Assembly (NCBI GenBank): GCA_024636425.1 | Contig: JAGXHB010000181.1 | Span: 1 to 7,270 of the forward strand | DNA: 7,270 nt | Direction: 5' to 3' | From: Roseobacter sp. | GTDB lineage: Bacteria; Pseudomonadota; Alphaproteobacteria; Rhodobacterales; Rhodobacteraceae | Shown: positions 6,114-7,270 of the stretch, piece after piece | Layout of the letters: each line of letters opens with the position of its first letter | Position numbering within the stretch: the stretch's first letter is position 1 | Position numbers and translations under genes: made by a program | The notes under the pieces: generated by a model | The model's database searches: none | Told to the model about the DNA's origin: nothing | What the model saw: the letters and a program-made list of their open reading frames with translations, nothing else

Positions 6114-6865
6114 CGCTTGAAATTCTAACCTCCGACAGTCTAGGCGCCGTGCGCCACGGTTTTTTTACCCGCCACGGTGGTGCCTCTTCGGGTGTCTTTG
6201 CAGGGCTGAACTGCGGCAGCGGCAGCTCCGACCAGCGCGAGATCGTGGCGATCAACCGCGCGCGCGTCGCGGATGCAATGCAGGTGGCGCATGATCATCT
6301 GGTCGGCGTGCATCAGATCCATTCGGCCACTGCCGTCACGGTGGATGGTCCGTTGGCGGAAAAACCCCGTGCCGATGCGATTGTGACCGCAACACCCGGT
6401 GTGGCCTTGTCGGTCCTGACGGCAGACTGCCAGCCGGTTCTGTTTGCCGACACCGATGCCGGCGTCATCGGGGCCGCCCATGCGGGCTGGCGCGGCGCAC
6501 TGGACGGCATCCTTCTGGCGACCGTCGACGCGATGGAAGCGCTTGGCGCGTCCCGCAGGAACATTACCGCCATCATCGGCCCTTGCATCAGCCAGCGCGC
6601 CTATGAAGTCGGGCCGGAGTTTATCGAAAGCTTTCTGGCCGAAGACCCAGAGTTCGCCCGCTATTTTGCCAATGGTCAGGGCGATCGCTTGCAGTTCGAC
6701 CTGCCCGGGTTCGGCCTGAACCGTCTGCGCGCCGCCGGTGTCGGACATGCAGAATGGACACATCACTGCACCTACAGCGATCCTGGCCGATTCTATTCCT
6801 ACCGTCGGTCAACCCACGCCAAGGAAGCCGACTATGGCCGGTTGATTGCAGCGATCACGCTTTGA
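6110..6865 (+). CDS. pgeF: Peptidoglycan editing factor PgeF (YfiH/laccase-domain family)
   Basis: A 251-residue protein of the YfiH/YlmD family. In E. coli PgeF removes L-serine wrongly built into the UDP-MurNAc peptide precursor; members were also annotated as multicopper polyphenol oxidases, and related FAMIN proteins are purine nucleoside-processing enzymes, so side activity is possible. Seen: HGFFTRHGGASSGVFAGLN (16-34); the metal-site residues His71 (VHQIHS), Cys107 (LTADCQPV) and His124 (GAAHAGWRG); IIGPCISQRAYEVG (155-168); and the C-terminal FYSYRRSTHAKEADYGR motif. The start is ATG 6110, overlapping the midA stop as ATGA; it is preceded by GGAGCC in the midA coding end. It is the last gene of the lgt-midA-pgeF operon, with no intrinsic terminator directly after it. 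Confidence 0.95.
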   Translation: MTLEILTSDSLGAVRHGFFTRHGGASSGVFAGLNCGSGSSDQREIVAINRARVADAMQVAHDHLVGVHQIHSATAVTVDGPLAEKPRADAIVTATPGVALSVLTADCQPVLFADTDAGVIGAAHAGWRGALDGILLATVDAMEALGASRRNITAIIGPCISQRAYEVGPEFIESFLAEDPEFARYFANGQGDRLQFDLPGFGLNRLRAAGVGHAEWTHHCTYSDPGRFYSYRRSTHAKEADYGRLIAAITL

Positions 6866-6867
6866 CG

Positions 6868-7080
6868 GGCAGCCTTTGGGGCAGAATTGCGGCCGCCATT
6901 TGCCACCAAGTCGCCGCAAACCGATGCTGCCGAGGCCTGCTGCGAAAGGCAAACACCGCGCCGGATAGCCGCAAGGCACATAAAAAATGGTGCTTTTGCA
7001 ATCTGGGCGAAACCGCCGCAAACCGCGTCGAGCAGCCCTTGGAAATTTTTCAGGAAAATCTGTGTTGCCCAAAGGCTGCC
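6868..7080 (+). ncRNA. Candidate structured noncoding RNA (family not recognised)
   Basis: The gap after pgeF is bounded by a perfect 13-base inverted repeat: GGCAGCCTTTGGG (6868-6880) and CCCAAAGGCTGCC (7068-7080). Past one bulged G it continues with CA and a G-U pair. Nested inside is an apical rod: CGC/GCG (6957-6959/7007-7009), CCGGAT/ATCTGG (6961-6966/7001-7006) and GCAAGGCAC/GTGCTTTTGC (6971-6979/6990-6999) around a 10-base A-rich loop. GGCCTGCT (6934-6941) can pair with AGCAGCC (7031-7037). TTGCGGC (6887-6893) can pair with GCCGCAA at 6913-6919 or, alternatively, with the copy at 7015-7021. The G-U pairs would be A-C mismatches on the other strand, favouring plus. The long closed rod with side bubbles recalls 6S RNA in outline only. 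I see no convincing promoter or T-run terminator, so a processed 3' UTR is equally possible. Confidence 0.4.
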
Positions 7081-7149
7081 TAAAAGCTTCGTCATATTGA
7101 TCCTCAACAAAAAAGGCCCAAACGCCTGCACAACCAGAGGATCGAGACA

Positions 7150-7270
7150 ATGAAAACCAAGACACGCTTCATCAAATCCGTTGTTGAAACCGCAGCCAAG
7201 AATGACACCGTCATGCCCTGGTCCCGTGGTGCACGCCGTGCCGCATTCATCGCCAAGCGCAATGCCACAC
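7150..7270 (+). CDS. Small basic hypothetical protein (3' end beyond window)
   Basis: Forty codons are visible without a stop, starting MKTKTRFIKSVVETAAKNDT and continuing through MPWSRGARRAAFIAKRNAT. The ATG at 7150 has a strong Shine-Dalgarno AGAGGA (7136-7141) eight bases upstream, and codon use is GC-rich at third positions like the neighbours. The visible part is strongly basic (clustered Lys and Arg, including RGARR and AKR), with an amphipathic helix-like start, and has no signal peptide or membrane segment. I do not recognise a characterised family; it resembles short hypothetical proteins I associate with Rhodobacterales, from memory only. Nucleic-acid binding is compatible with its charge but not shown. 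It sits directly after the candidate structured RNA, in the same direction. Confidence 0.7.
   Translation, partial: MKTKTRFIKSVVETAAKNDTVMPWSRGARRAAFIAKRNAT

Noticed and set aside
6868..7080. Miniature inverted-repeat transposable element
   Set aside because: Terminal inverted repeats are present, but the immediate flanks (TTTGACG on the left, TAAAAGC on the right) show no target-site duplication, and only one copy is in the window. A genome-wide copy count would settle it.
6832..7095. Minus-strand frame of 87 codons from ATG 7095, preceded by a good Shine-Dalgarno (GAGGA, 5 bases away)
   Set aside because: The start looks real, but third-position GC is only about 57 percent by hand count, well below the neighbours, the tail overlaps pgeF antisense, and the frame runs through both arms of the inverted repeat. 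I see no protein family or domain. A relative-by-relative alignment could reopen this.
7105..7128. Possible minus-strand terminator (AGGC, short loop, GCCT, T-run) before the small basic gene
   Set aside because: The stem is only four base pairs, and it would face leftward where no leftward gene ends; more likely a chance A-rich tract in the leader of the downstream gene.

Overview
The window reads as ordinary chromosome from an alphaproteobacterium, most likely the Roseobacter group of the Rhodobacterales. That placement is an inference from protein character (E. coli-like Tdk, MidA/NDUFAF7, UbiK, Lgt and PgeF), GC-rich codon use and gene order; no 16S or marker search was possible. It holds eight complete protein genes and two cut by the window edges. 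I see no mobile element, CRISPR array, tRNA or rRNA.

Layout. The left edge carries the C-terminal end of a beta-ketoacyl-ACP synthase III (+), followed by a complete thymidine kinase gene tdk (+). Converging on tdk, with overlapping stop codons, is a compact leftward cluster read in the order YbjN-domain gene, proC, csaA-like gene, D-2-hydroxyacid dehydrogenase (3512 down to 881). Its last three genes are tightly coupled: csaA begins on GTG inside the end of proC, and the dehydrogenase begins on TTG overlapping the csaA stop. A hairpin just before proC buries the proC ribosome-binding site. The 317-base gap upstream of the YbjN gene holds three same-facing DnaA-box-like sequences spaced exactly 20 bp apart, and a strong intrinsic terminator that ends the next leftward gene, ubiK.

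ubiK (-) and lgt (+) diverge from a 95-base gap. lgt, midA and pgeF form a rightward operon in which each stop overlaps the next start as ATGA. The operon combines lipoprotein maturation (Lgt), respiratory complex I maturation (MidA) and peptidoglycan-precursor editing (PgeF). UbiK, a ubiquinone-synthesis accessory factor, is next door, so the right half is an envelope and respiration neighbourhood.

Right end. Between pgeF and a small basic protein gene that runs off the window lies a 284-base gap. Most of it is bounded by a 13-base perfect inverted repeat (6868-6880 and 7068-7080) enclosing further nested helices. G-U pairs favour the plus strand as the transcribed strand, so I call a candidate structured RNA without family assignment. 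This is the least explained part of the window and the best place for follow-up.
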